Positions 1-8,461 are shown, numbered from the stretch's first letter. The stretch is 64,000 nt of DNA from Martelella sp. NC20 (GCF_013459645.1 NZ_CP054861.1:5010001-5074000), one strand, 5' to 3'. Notes: a model not told the origin generated them from the letters alone. Numbers and translations: made by a program.

Positions 1-216
1 GCCGATCATGTCGTGCTGTTCGACAACGGCCGGATCGCCGCCGAAGGCGCGACCCGCGACGTTCTGACCGAGGAACGGATCAGCGCCGTGTTCGATATCG
101 ATTGCCGGATACTGCCGTTGCCGGAAACCGACCTGCCGGTGATCGTGCCGCTGTCCCGCCAGCCGGGTTCGGCTTACTCGGGGAGCACCTCGGCCGGCGG
201 CAGTTCGACCTCGTAG
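1..216 (+). CDS. Siderophore/heme-type ABC transporter ATP-binding protein, C-terminal fragment
   Basis: The reading frame is already open at base 1 and begins ADHVVLFDNGRIAAEG, which is the stretch after the Walker B and H-loop in FecE/FhuC-type ATPases of iron-chelate importers; everything upstream lies outside the window. It would energise uptake of a ferric siderophore or heme at the inner membrane. The last residues (from about SRQPGSAYSG) are low complexity and are encoded inside the 3' end of the convergent binding-protein gene, a 43-bp tail-to-tail overlap, so the tail looks like recent read-through extension. The neighbouring periplasmic binding protein supports the iron-chelate role. 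The family is inferred from a short fragment only. Confidence 0.7.
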   Translation, partial: ADHVVLFDNGRIAAEGATRDVLTEERISAVFDIDCRILPLPETDLPVIVPLSRQPGSAYSGSTSAGGSSTS

Positions 217-1106
217 ACATCGGCGAGATCATCCAGCATTTTCTGGGCGGCGAACCAGCCGCCGGCGGTCGCCCACACGCCGTCATCGACCTCGTGGACG
301 CGACCATCCCCGACCGCCGAAAGCCGCGACCACAGCGGATCGGACAGGAATTCCTCCGACATCGCCCTGCCCTTGCCGTCGCCGGTATCATAGGTCAGCC
401 AGAAAATCCGGTCGCCATCCATGTCGGGAATGCTTTCGCGGCCGACCGCGAGCGCGAGCCCGTCGGCATCCTGCTGCGGCGGCCGGGTGAAGCCGGCATC
501 AGCCAGCACATGGCCGAGGAAGCTGCCGTTCAGGTAGAGATAGGTCTGGCCCGGCACGAAGCGCACCACCGATATGCTCTCGCCGGCCTTGTCGCCAAGC
601 CCGTCCTTCAGCGCCTCGACCCGGCCCTCATAGCTTGCCAGTGCCGCCTCGCCCTCGGCCTCGCGGTTCAGCACATCGGCGACAAACGCGAAATTGTCCT
701 TCCACGCGCCGAGCCCTTCGATGAACACGGTCGGCGCGATCGCCGAAAGCTGACCGTAGATCTCCTCGTCGCGCTTGCGGCTGCCGATGATCAGGTCGGG
801 CTCAAGCGCCGCCACCAGCTCGACATTGACGGAAAGTTCGGTTCCTAGCACTTCGGTTCCGTTGAGCCTGTCGCCAAGATGTGGATACCACGGGTCGCCA
901 TACCAGGATTGCGGCGCGCCGACCGGGGTCACGCCGAGCGCGAGCGCGGCCTCGGTCGTCTCATTGGTCAGCGTGATTACCTTCAGCGGCGCATCCGGCA
1001 CCTCCGTCGTGCCCATGGCATGGTCGATCGCCTCACCGGCGAACGCGATGCCGCTTGTCAGAAACGAGATGGAAAGAACGGCGGATGCGAGAATTCCGGA
1101 CGGCAT
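174..1106 (-). CDS. Iron-siderophore ABC transporter substrate-binding protein (FecB/TroA-like)
   Basis: 310 residues with an N-terminal signal peptide ending around GIAFAG, followed by a FecB-like fold typical of class III binding proteins (KVITLTNETTEAALALGVTPVG near residues 42-63, then LEPDLIIGSRKRDEEIYGQL). It would capture a ferric siderophore in the periplasm for the membrane transporter. The gene is convergent with the ATPase fragment, so the two are not one transcript. The ATG lies 37 bases from a TGA-N9-TCA iron-responsive operator, which predicts RirA repression when iron is plentiful. The cognate substrate cannot be read from sequence; no permease is adjacent in the visible DNA. 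Confidence 0.8.
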   Translation of the reverse strand: MPSGILASAVLSISFLTSGIAFAGEAIDHAMGTTEVPDAPLKVITLTNETTEAALALGVTPVGAPQSWYGDPWYPHLGDRLNGTEVLGTELSVNVELVAALEPDLIIGSRKRDEEIYGQLSAIAPTVFIEGLGAWKDNFAFVADVLNREAEGEAALASYEGRVEALKDGLGDKAGESISVVRFVPGQTYLYLNGSFLGHVLADAGFTRPPQQDADGLALAVGRESIPDMDGDRIFWLTYDTGDGKGRAMSEEFLSDPLWSRLSAVGDGRVHEVDDGVWATAGGWFAAQKMLDDLADVYEVELPPAEVLPE

Positions 1107-1142
1107 GGGGCCCCCTGCTGGTTGAGAACAGGGCGCAATACT

Positions 1143-1157
1143 TGAGTTAAACAGTCA
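1143..1157. promoter_or_regulatory. Candidate iron-responsive operator (IRO box)
   Basis: TGA-GTTAAACAG-TCA matches the TGA-N9-TCA palindromic consensus predicted for RirA sites in rhizobia. It lies 36 bases before the ATG of the FecB-like gene (1106, minus) and about 125 bases before the aminotransferase start (1283, plus). A rirA gene is encoded 1.5 kb away. The motif is short, so chance is possible, but its position and the second copy at 3251 support it. Confidence 0.6.
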
Positions 1158-1282
1158 TCATTGTCAATCGAGGCAGCGCGCCATTCAATTGCGAACTTCA
1201 TGGTCGGCGCGAACAGACATGGCTTGACGATGGCTGTCGTACGCGACAAACCTCGCAGCCTGAGCAACAGACGGAGAAAACG

Positions 1283-2653
1283 ATGCATGCATGGGAAAAA
1301 CACGGCATGGAAAACCTCTTTCCGGGCTTTTCTGATTTCGCCTCGCTGGATGAAATCGGCCCGATCGTGCTCTCCCACGGCGAGGGCGTCCATGTCGTCG
1401 ATGTCGATGGCAAGCGCTATCTCGATGCCAATTCCGGGCTCTGGAACAATGTCGCCGGCTTCAACCATCAGGGCCTGATCGATGCGCTCTGCGCCCAGGC
1501 CAGACGTTTTCCCGGCTACCATTCCTTCTTCGGCCGGGTCGCCGATGTCACGGTCGAACTGTCGGCACGGCTGATCGGCCTGTCGCCGTTTGAAAGCGGC
1601 AAGGTCTACTATACCAATTCCGGCTCCGAGGCGAACGACACCATGGTCAAGATGCTGTGGATGATCAATCGCGCCAAAGGCGAGCCGGAGCGGCGCAAGA
1701 TCATCACCCGCCAGAACGCCTATCACGGCGTCACCATCGCCACCGCGTCGATGACCGCCAAGCCCTATAATGCCGAGTTCGGCCTGCCGCTGCCGGGTTT
1801 CCTGCACGCCGACTGCCCGCATTTCTGGCGCCACGGCCTGCCGGGCGAGAGCGAGGAGGCGTTCACCCAGCGCATGGCCCGCAACCTTGAGGACCTGATC
1901 GAGCGCGAGGGACCGGAAACGATCGCCGGCATGTTTGCCGAGCCGGTGCAGGGCGCAGGCGGCGTTATCCCGCCCTCGAAGGGCTATTTCCAGGCGATCC
2001 GCCCGATCCTGAGGAAATACGGCATCCCGCTGATCGCCGACGAGGTGATCTGCGGTTTCGGACGGCTTGGCGAAATGTGGGGCAGCGATGTCTATGCCAT
2101 CGAGCCGGACGCGATCATCGCCTCGAAATGCCTGACCGCCGGCTATTACCCGATGGGCGCGGTCATTCTCGGCGAGCAGCTCTCGTCGTCGCTGATGGAG
2201 GCCTGCGAACGCTTCGGCGAATTCCCCCACGGTTTCACCGCAGCCGGCAGTCCGCTCGGCAGCGCCGTTGCGCTGAAGGCGCTCGACGTGATCGAGAATG
2301 AAGGGCTGATCGACAATGTCCGCAAGCTCTCACCGCACTTCCTGGAGCGGCTCGGCCGGCTCGGAGAGCACCGTCACGCCGGCGAGGCGCGCGGCATCGG
2401 GTTTATGGGCGCGATCGAAATCGTTGCCGACAGGAACACAAAGGCGGGTTTTGACGGCAAGATCGGCATATCCGAAAGGATCGCCAACAAGGCGCTTCTA
2501 AACGGACTGATCTGCCGCCCGCTCGGCGCTTCCGTCGTGCTGGCGCCGCCCTTCATCATCACCCGGTCGGAGATGGACACGATGTTCGACATTCTGGAGA
2601 AGACCATCGAAGAGGTGTTTGCCGATGTCGGGCCGATGACCGGCCCGGCATAA
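1283..2653 (+). CDS. Class III (omega-type) PLP-dependent aminotransferase
   Basis: 456 residues, full length for the class III beta-alanine/putrescine--pyruvate transaminase group. Visible motifs: LDANSGLWNNVAGFNHQ near the N-terminus, YTNSGSEANDTMVKM (phosphate-binding loop, about residues 113-127), AYHGVT, the LIADEVICGFGR Asp/Glu segment, and SKCLTAGYYPMGAV carrying the Schiff-base lysine. It would move an amino group from an amine or omega-amino acid to pyruvate or a keto acid. ACGGAGAAAACG upstream is a good ribosome site for the ATG. The gene is convergent with rirA (7-base gap) and lies among iron genes, but nothing in its sequence shows an iron-related role such as siderophore precursor synthesis. 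Confidence 0.85.
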   Translation: MHAWEKHGMENLFPGFSDFASLDEIGPIVLSHGEGVHVVDVDGKRYLDANSGLWNNVAGFNHQGLIDALCAQARRFPGYHSFFGRVADVTVELSARLIGLSPFESGKVYYTNSGSEANDTMVKMLWMINRAKGEPERRKIITRQNAYHGVTIATASMTAKPYNAEFGLPLPGFLHADCPHFWRHGLPGESEEAFTQRMARNLEDLIEREGPETIAGMFAEPVQGAGGVIPPSKGYFQAIRPILRKYGIPLIADEVICGFGRLGEMWGSDVYAIEPDAIIASKCLTAGYYPMGAVILGEQLSSSLMEACERFGEFPHGFTAAGSPLGSAVALKALDVIENEGLIDNVRKLSPHFLERLGRLGEHRHAGEARGIGFMGAIEIVADRNTKAGFDGKIGISERIANKALLNGLICRPLGASVVLAPPFIITRSEMDTMFDILEKTIEEVFADVGPMTGPA

Positions 2654-2660
2654 GCGCCGA

Positions 2661-3128
2661 TCAGGCCGCTGACTGCTCGGTCTTGCGACTGTCCTCAATA
2701 TTGAGCAGTCTGAAAATGTCGGGGCGGCGGCGAACGAGATCGTCGATGGTGTATTTTGCCAGAACCGCGAAGAAGGCATTGAGCGCCTCACGGAGCGCGG
2801 AATTGAAGCCGCAACTGTCGACCAGCGGACAATCCGATTCGGCCCCGATTTCGAAACATTCCGCCATCGCGAAATTCTCTTCCGTCACCCGCACGACATC
2901 GAACAAAGTGATATCGGCTGCGGGCCGGCCAAGGCGGACACCGCCATTGCGGCCGCGCACGGTGGCCATGATTCCGGCCTTGTGAAGCGGCTGGATGATC
3001 TTGAACAGGAACAGCTCCGAAACGCCATATGCCTTGGCGATCTCGGGCACGCGGCTCAGCTTTCCCTCATTGGCGGCGCAATACATGAGCATCCGAACCG
3101 CATAATTTGTCTGCTTTGTCAGGCGCAT
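2661..3128 (-). CDS. rirA: Iron-responsive Rrf2-family repressor RirA
   Basis: 155 residues from the ATG giving MRLTKQTNYAVRMLMYC, the hallmark start of rhizobial RirA; an upstream in-frame ATG would add 21 residues with no family support. The winged helix spans about residues 1-75 (VPEIAKAYGVSELFLFKI recognition region, RGRNGGVRLG wing). Three cysteines, C91, C100 and C106, sit where RirA binds its Fe-S cluster. RirA represses iron-uptake genes when iron is replete and binds IRO boxes. Two such boxes are present nearby, one 123 bases upstream of this start in the spacer shared with the divergent ferric-binding-protein gene, so autoregulation is plausible. Confidence 0.92.
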   Translation of the reverse strand: MRLTKQTNYAVRMLMYCAANEGKLSRVPEIAKAYGVSELFLFKIIQPLHKAGIMATVRGRNGGVRLGRPAADITLFDVVRVTEENFAMAECFEIGAESDCPLVDSCGFNSALREALNAFFAVLAKYTIDDLVRRRPDIFRLLNIEDSRKTEQSAA

Positions 3129-3250
3129 ACCGTGCTCCTCTTTAGAATGTTTCCACGTTATAGCGCCTTTCCCTCTTTTGAACAATTCCAAAAGAAGAAA
3201 TTTTCACTCAAGTCTGTTTCACAGAAGCTTGACAGGGGTCGGCTATTACC

Positions 3251-3265
3251 TGATTACAATACTCA
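3251..3265. promoter_or_regulatory. Candidate iron-responsive operator (IRO box) between rirA and fbpA-like gene
   Basis: TGA-TTACAATAC-TCA fits the TGA-N9-TCA IRO consensus. It ends 26 bases before the ATG of the ferric-binding-protein gene and so would overlap its promoter or transcript start; it is also upstream of rirA. Repression by RirA in iron-sufficient cells is the expected outcome. Confidence 0.65.
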
Positions 3266-3291
3266 AGATAAGAGACCACAGGGAGAAAGAA

Positions 3292-4326
3292 ATGACAAGA
3301 CTTTCAGCGATCACCCGTATTTTTGCGACGGTCGGCACTCTGGCGTTCGCCGCGCCGGCGTTCTCTGCCGAGGAGGTCAACGTCTATTCCTACCGCCAGC
3401 CGGAGCTGATCGCGCCATTGCTGGAACGGTTCGAGGCGGAAACCGGAATCCAGACAAATGTCCTGTTCCTCGACAAGGGCCTTGTCGAACGCATTCAGGC
3501 CGAGGGGGTCAACAGCCCCGTGGACGTCATCCTGACTGTTGATATCGGACGGTTGACCGAAGCCAAGGAGGCCGGCGTCACCCAGTCGGTCGAAAGCGAG
3601 CTTATCAATGCCGACATTCCAGCGCAATATCGCGACGACGCCGGCGAATGGTTCGCCCTGACCAAGCGCGGACGCGTGGTCTATGCCTCGAAGGACAGGG
3701 TGGGCGACATTCCGATTACCTATGAGGAACTGGCCGATCCGAAATGGAAGGGCGCGATCTGCGTCCGCGACGGCCAGCATCCCTACAATATCGCGCTGAT
3801 TGCCTCGATGATCGCCCACCACGGAACCGAATATACCGAGGAATGGCTGAAAGGCTTCAAGGCCAACCTGGCGCGCAAGCCGAACGGCAATGACCGCGGT
3901 CAGGCCAAGGCGATCATGTCTGGCGAATGCGACATTGCGCTCGGCAATACATATTATGTCGGCCTGATGATGACCAATGAGAAAGACCCGGAGCAGAAGG
4001 ACTGGGCGGCTGCCATCACCGTGCTGTTCCCGAATGCGGACGACCGCGGCACCCATGTCAACATTTCCGGCATGGCCATGGCCAAGAATGCGCCCCATCC
4101 GGACAACGCTCTGAAACTGATGGAATTCCTCGCCTCGCCCGAGGCCCAGGAAATCTACGCCGAACAGGTTTTTGAGTATCCGGTGATGCCTGGGGCCGAA
4201 GCCTCCGAGATCGTGCAGTCGTTCGGCGAGATCAATCCCGATACGCTGCCGCTTTCGGACGTGGCGTCGCACCGCAAGCAAGCATCCGAACTGGTCGACA
4301 AGGTTGGCTTCAACGACGGCCCCTGA
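3292..4326 (+). CDS. Ferric iron ABC transporter substrate-binding protein (FbpA/FutA-like)
   Basis: 344 residues from the ATG after GGGAGAAAGA. A signal peptide (MTRLSAITRIFATVGT to about AFSA) precedes EEVNVYSYRQPELIAPLLERF, the opening of FbpA-type class II ferric-binding proteins. The adjacent tyrosines Y221-Y222 (GNTYYVG) match the Tyr-Tyr pair that binds Fe(III) in this family. The protein would bind free or weakly chelated Fe3+ in the periplasm. No permease or ATPase follows; a fused FbpB-type permease lies alone at 11390-13054 and could be its partner. An IRO box sits in the promoter and a hairpin terminator closes the unit. Confidence 0.85.
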   Translation: MTRLSAITRIFATVGTLAFAAPAFSAEEVNVYSYRQPELIAPLLERFEAETGIQTNVLFLDKGLVERIQAEGVNSPVDVILTVDIGRLTEAKEAGVTQSVESELINADIPAQYRDDAGEWFALTKRGRVVYASKDRVGDIPITYEELADPKWKGAICVRDGQHPYNIALIASMIAHHGTEYTEEWLKGFKANLARKPNGNDRGQAKAIMSGECDIALGNTYYVGLMMTNEKDPEQKDWAAAITVLFPNADDRGTHVNISGMAMAKNAPHPDNALKLMEFLASPEAQEIYAEQVFEYPVMPGAEASEIVQSFGEINPDTLPLSDVASHRKQASELVDKVGFNDGP

Positions 4327-4342
4327 GGCCCGCAAAAAACCG

Positions 4343-4370
4343 GACGGCGGCAACACGCCGCCGTCTGTTT
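4343..4370 (+). terminator. Rho-independent terminator of the ferric-binding-protein gene
   Basis: GACGGCGGC and GCCGCCGTC form a 9-bp stem with a 5-base loop, followed by TGTTTGTTG. It begins 17 bases after the stop codon and indicates a monocistronic unit. Confidence 0.6.
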
Positions 4371-4450
4371 GTTGAGAAGACCCATACGCAATCCCGGCGT
4401 GGCCTCCTTCTCCGCCGTCATTGCGGCCCTGAGCCGGAATCCAGCAAGCG

Positions 4451-4555
4451 CTAGAGTTTGTCAGGGAAAAGTGGAATCCGGTTTTCCCAAAAAGACAAAC
4501 GAAAACAAATAAATCTAGAGTCTGTCTGGTTCGATTTGAACCTGACAGACTCTAG
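4451..4555. repeat. 105-bp extragenic palindromic element bounded by CTAGAGT/ACTCTAG
   Basis: The element starts CTAGAGTTTGTC and ends GACAGACTCTAG, giving inverted ends. Its right part (4515-4555) is a hairpin with 18-bp arms, one mismatch and a 5-base loop. Similar CTAGAGTCTGTC elements are familiar as intergenic repeats in rhizobial genomes, from memory. It fills most of the gene-free stretch between the fbpA-like terminator and the polysaccharide-export gene. Confidence 0.6.
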
Positions 4556-4598
4556 TCCCTCGCGCGCAAAAACTCTTCCTTGAAGTTCATCAAAAGAG

Positions 4599-4631
4599 GT
4601 CCTGGATGCCGGCTCGAGGCCGGCACGACGG
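4599..4631. repeat. REP-like short palindrome
   Basis: TGCCGGC-TCGAG-GCCGGCA is a compact hairpin flanked by CCTGGA and CGACGG, the form of short extragenic palindromes also seen at 47506-47620. A related fragment, GTCATTGCGGCCCTGAGCC, lies at about 4427. No coding signal is visible between 4327 and 4719 apart from these repeats and the terminator. Confidence 0.5.
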
Positions 4632-4719
4632 ACGAATTTGAGGGAAGGCCTTGTCGGCAGCCTGCGTTTCATCGTTGCGCGATCAGAGCGAAACGTCGCG
4701 CTCCGTCATCCAATCCGGA

Positions 4720-6021
4720 TCAATTCAGGATGCCGTTCGCGGTTCCCAGGATGGAAATCGACGGTAGCACCTGGGAAATCACACGATTCCAGTTGGTGAT
4801 CGGCTGAGAGGCAACGAAAACGATATCGTTCGGCCGCAACTGCAACTCGGTCGCCAGAAGCAGGTTAGCGGTGTTTTGCGCATCAAGTGACCATGCGGTG
4901 ATTTCCATCGGGCCGGCGGTCTGCAGAGGGCTCTTTCGCAACAGATATATCCGGCGCGGATTGCCGGTTACCGGCGAAATCCCGCCCTGTTCGAACATCG
5001 CGTCCGCCAGACTTGCATAGCGATCGAAGGGCAAAGGCCAGCGGCCCTGGTTCTTCACTTCACCGAAGACATAGACATAGTCGCGATCGACCGCGTCCAT
5101 GCTCACTCTCGTCTCGAAGATGTCGCGCTGTTCGTCCAGCACATCGCGCTGAAACTTTGCGAGATCGAGCTCCTGCCGGAGATAGCCTTCGGCAAGTTCC
5201 ACGGAATACTCGCTGTCGACGAAAACCCGGTCGCCGTTCTGCAACAGCACTTTCGGGATGTCGTTCTTGGCGAAAAGTTTCGTGGCCGCTATCTGGTAGG
5301 CCTCGCCATTGCGATAGAGCCGCACAGTGGCATAACTCGGATCGGTTGCCTGGATGCCCCCTGCCGCCGTGATCGCCTCATCGAGATAGAGCGGCGTCAG
5401 CGTGATCGGCGCCAGTTGAGGATTGCCGACAGCGCCACCCACGGATACGCGTTGCGAATTGAATTCGGCGATCTCAAGATTGAAGGTCGGGTCGATCTGG
5501 CTCGCAACCAGCTTCTGGAACAGGGCGGACTGAGCTTCCTGGAGCGTCATGCCCGCGATATTGACGCGCCCCACGGTGGGGATCGCAATCGCGCCGTCAT
5601 CCTGGACCGTGTAGCCCTGGCGGGCGTTCTGCGCCGCCAGCAGGCCGTTGATCTCGTTTATCGCAGAGTCGGCGTTGGGCGTCGCCAGAAGCACAACATC
5701 ACCGACCCCGATGCGATAGGATTTCGGTTGCTGGAGAGGCGGCAATTTGGTCGCGATCGGGCCGGGTCTCGCCTGCGGCTTGTAAGCGGAAATCTGCGGG
5801 ACGGCCGAGCCATGGAGGGTCGCCGTCTGATCGAACACCGAAGGCAGAGACAAGGGTCTATAGGGCGTGAGGGCGTTCGCAAGCAGCACATTCTGGCTCG
5901 TGACCGGCACCACCTTCACGGACGAGCTTTCGCCCACGACCGGGCGCACTTCCGACACATTGTAAATGGCGCTGCAGCCGGAAAGCAGCACGGTCAGACA
6001 AATGGTTGTTACAGCACGCAC
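4720..6021 (-). CDS. Outer-membrane polysaccharide export lipoprotein (Wza/OPX family)
   Basis: 433 residues with a lipoprotein signal (lipobox LLSGC, Cys at about residue 16). The polysaccharide export domain is clear: SYRIGVGDVVLLATPNADS and DGAIAIPTVGRVNIAGMTL (about residues 100-160), followed by SLBB-type repeats (VSVGGAVGNPQL; DYVYVFGEVKNQGRWPLPFD; LRPNDIVFVAS). Such proteins form the outer-membrane channel for capsule or exopolysaccharide export. No glycosyltransferases, Wzc-like kinase or flippase are nearby; only the barrel protein on the same strand upstream accompanies it, so its polymer is unknown. A 225-bp AT-rich spacer separates the two genes. Confidence 0.85.
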   Translation of the reverse strand: MRAVTTICLTVLLSGCSAIYNVSEVRPVVGESSSVKVVPVTSQNVLLANALTPYRPLSLPSVFDQTATLHGSAVPQISAYKPQARPGPIATKLPPLQQPKSYRIGVGDVVLLATPNADSAINEINGLLAAQNARQGYTVQDDGAIAIPTVGRVNIAGMTLQEAQSALFQKLVASQIDPTFNLEIAEFNSQRVSVGGAVGNPQLAPITLTPLYLDEAITAAGGIQATDPSYATVRLYRNGEAYQIAATKLFAKNDIPKVLLQNGDRVFVDSEYSVELAEGYLRQELDLAKFQRDVLDEQRDIFETRVSMDAVDRDYVYVFGEVKNQGRWPLPFDRYASLADAMFEQGGISPVTGNPRRIYLLRKSPLQTAGPMEITAWSLDAQNTANLLLATELQLRPNDIVFVASQPITNWNRVISQVLPSISILGTANGILN

Positions 6022-6246
6022 TTAGAAATTCTCCGAATTGCCTTGTTTTTGCTCTGGCATTCGAGCCTTCTGAACACATGCATCTGGAAACGCACTATTA
6101 CGCTTTCGGGATACGCGCGAACAGTTGAAAATGAATTAAAAACCGATCTACCTCAACAAGCATATAAAAAGATTATAACCCGGACTGCCTCCAACCGACT
6201 TGCAGGCACCCGTTAAAATATCGCATTCAAAACGAGTGGGATGACT

Positions 6247-7890
6247 TTAATACGCAAAACGTAAAGTGAGTCCATAGCGGGCCTCATCCTGAGCGAGCAT
6301 TGTTCCAACTCCATGCAGACCTGTTGCATTTGTAACATAGGCGTCGGCACTGAACGGCGTGTTTGGAAGCGCGTAGCGCACTCCACCCGCCCAGACCGGA
6401 TCGCCCTCGTCAAGGTCCACTGTAACCTCGCCGATCAGTGCCAGATCGCGCACCGGACGCACCGTCACGCCGCCGCCAATCGCTTTCAGGCGTTCGTCGC
6501 CATAGGCCGCGAACTTCGATTCGAGCGCAACGGAGACTGTATCCGAAAGGGCAAGGTTCGCCGGAAGAGACGCGTAAATAACGCCGACCGTCGGCTGGTT
6601 GAAGTCCCGGCCTGCAAGGACCTGCCCCGCAAGCGAAAACAGGTCGCCGTAATTCTGGTCCATCAGCCGCAGCTTGCCGCCAACCATGTACGACCACTCA
6701 TCCGACCAGGGGCTGAGCGCATTTCCGGCAACGCCGCCGCCCGGATATTGCGAGAAGATCGCGTCAAGCTGCAGATCCTGATCCGGGCTGAAGCCGAGAT
6801 GGACGTCCATGAAATCCCGGTTGCCGATCCCGGCCTCCGCAAGGATACGGTGCGGGGTGAGCGTATTGGCGCTGGTCAGCGTCAACCCGTCAATCTGGCG
6901 CGCCCGTTCGAGGTGGGTCACCGGGCTCAGCATATCCACCCGGTAGCTGTCGAAATAGACATCCCGGGTCGCCACTCCGACCCATGGCGTGTAACTCAAC
7001 CTTATCCCGTAGGCGATGTCATCGTCATTGCCGGGAAAGGCCAGGATACTGGTCGCCGGCGTCTGTCCCCAGCCATTGGTCGCGAAGATATCCACGGCCG
7101 CCTTGGGCGTCACCGCAAATTTGACCCCGGTCATCCACACCGGCGTGACCTCGAACCCGCCGGAACTCGAAAGGCCGTTGCCATCCGTGCCGTAGGGCAG
7201 CATGACGGTCGCATAGGACTGAAGGCCGGTGATCGGCTGCCAGGTGAGCCCCGCGCCGACATAGGGAATGGTGCCGTAATAGGGCACGCCGTTGACGCTA
7301 TCCGGCAGAAAAGAAACCCCCGGCGTGACGTGCAGCCGAAGACTGTCCGTGACCGTCAGGCTCATCGGCAATTGCAGGCTGCCGGCCATCTCCCAATTGC
7401 CGTTCGCCTCGTTGCCATAAAGATTGCCCGAGAGAAAAATAGTCTCCAGCGATCCGGAAGCAGCGATCGAAAGACCGTAGCTGTCGACAAGTCCGAGCTT
7501 CAAACCGCCGCCGCCGGCAAGGAAGGTCAGGTTGGCATTGCAGGCCGCCGTCCCGCAAAGCGGCGGATCGTCGAACACCTGGCCGAACGCGCTGACCTGA
7601 AGCCAGTCGGCAACGGCCCAGTCGCCGCGCAGATTGTAGACTTCCGTGCCCGTCCCGGCCCCGGCACCGGTCTGATCGAAGCCGACCTGCAGATACACAG
7701 CGCCACGCGGCAGAAGATAACCGGTCTCGAAACTCGAATAGTTGGAAGCCATCATCTCGATCGGAGTCTGATCGAGGAACAGGGCGCCCGGCCCTTCCAG
7801 CAATTGCGCTGATGCCGGCTGTGCGCCGGCGCACAGGACCGCTGCGGCCGAAAGGCCAAGTCCCGTGAAATAAGCGGTCAGGTTGGTCAT
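6247..7890 (-). CDS. Putative outer-membrane beta-barrel protein
   Basis: 547 residues from the ATG that gives a clean signal peptide (MTNLTAYFTGLGLSAAAVLC, cleavage near PASA-Q); an earlier in-frame ATG at 7947 would add 19 residues before it. The mature part is rich in alternating aromatic and polar strands (AVYLQVGFDQ, LRGDWAVADWLQVSAFGQVF, GVKFAVTPKAAVDIFATNGWG) and ends ARYGLTLRFAY, with a terminal aromatic residue as in outer-membrane barrels. Two cysteines near residue 110 (LCGTAACN) may form a disulfide. I do not recognise a named family. Its position upstream of the OPX lipoprotein on the same strand suggests a surface or envelope polysaccharide context. Confidence 0.6.
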   Translation of the reverse strand: MTNLTAYFTGLGLSAAAVLCAGAQPASAQLLEGPGALFLDQTPIEMMASNYSSFETGYLLPRGAVYLQVGFDQTGAGAGTGTEVYNLRGDWAVADWLQVSAFGQVFDDPPLCGTAACNANLTFLAGGGGLKLGLVDSYGLSIAASGSLETIFLSGNLYGNEANGNWEMAGSLQLPMSLTVTDSLRLHVTPGVSFLPDSVNGVPYYGTIPYVGAGLTWQPITGLQSYATVMLPYGTDGNGLSSSGGFEVTPVWMTGVKFAVTPKAAVDIFATNGWGQTPATSILAFPGNDDDIAYGIRLSYTPWVGVATRDVYFDSYRVDMLSPVTHLERARQIDGLTLTSANTLTPHRILAEAGIGNRDFMDVHLGFSPDQDLQLDAIFSQYPGGGVAGNALSPWSDEWSYMVGGKLRLMDQNYGDLFSLAGQVLAGRDFNQPTVGVIYASLPANLALSDTVSVALESKFAAYGDERLKAIGGGVTVRPVRDLALIGEVTVDLDEGDPVWAGGVRYALPNTPFSADAYVTNATGLHGVGTMLAQDEARYGLTLRFAY

Positions 7891-8158
7891 ACTATCTGTC
7901 AACCGCCAGGCCCCGGCCGAAAATGTCTCTGAAATCGCCGGAACCATAGATCATCGCCATGACGTTCACAAGCGCTCGCAAGGCTCTTCATGTCATTGCA
8001 GAGAGCATAAACATGCTGCAAGGCCTAAGATGACAGGGATAAGACGGTTTGTTCACGATAACCAAAGTAGCTGTTAACGTTAACTTTGTATTATCTGCGA
8101 CGCACCGGGAGGGCAATGACGCCGGCGACGCCCGGAATACAGAATATAAAGAAGGGAA

Positions 8159-8235
8159 TGGTACGGTTGGTGGGAATCGAACCTACGACCTCAGGTGCCA
8201 CAAACCTGCGCTCTAACCAACTGAGCTACAACCGC
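8159..8235 (-). tRNA. tRNA-His (GTG anticodon), 3' CCA encoded
   Basis: The minus strand folds as a cloverleaf: acceptor GCGGUUG with CAACCGU, D arm GCUCAGUUGGUUAGAGC, anticodon loop UUGUGGC (anticodon GUG) in a 5-bp stem CAGGU/ACCUG, and a T arm around GGUUCGAUUCC. Base 73 is A (8162) and CCA is genomic (8159-8161). The genomic base at -1 is G but faces A73, not the usual C73. This is the tRNA-His type of a subgroup of alphaproteobacteria. The T stem has one A-C mismatch and the first acceptor pair is G-U. Confidence 0.93.
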
Positions 8236-8461
8236 CCAAGGGCGATGCGTGATGCATCGCGGCCCGTTTAAAGTGCCTGAACCGAATTTGCAAGCCCCAA
8301 CGTGTCCTCCCTCAAAGATTCAAACAGCCGTGCGCCGAACATTAACCGTGCAGCGCGAAAAACCTTGCCTCGATCTGGACCGCTTTCGTTATTATTATTA
8401 AAAAAGCATTAACAGGCGGCGCCCACGCGCCTGGCCGACAACGCGAACCGGACTGCAGTTC

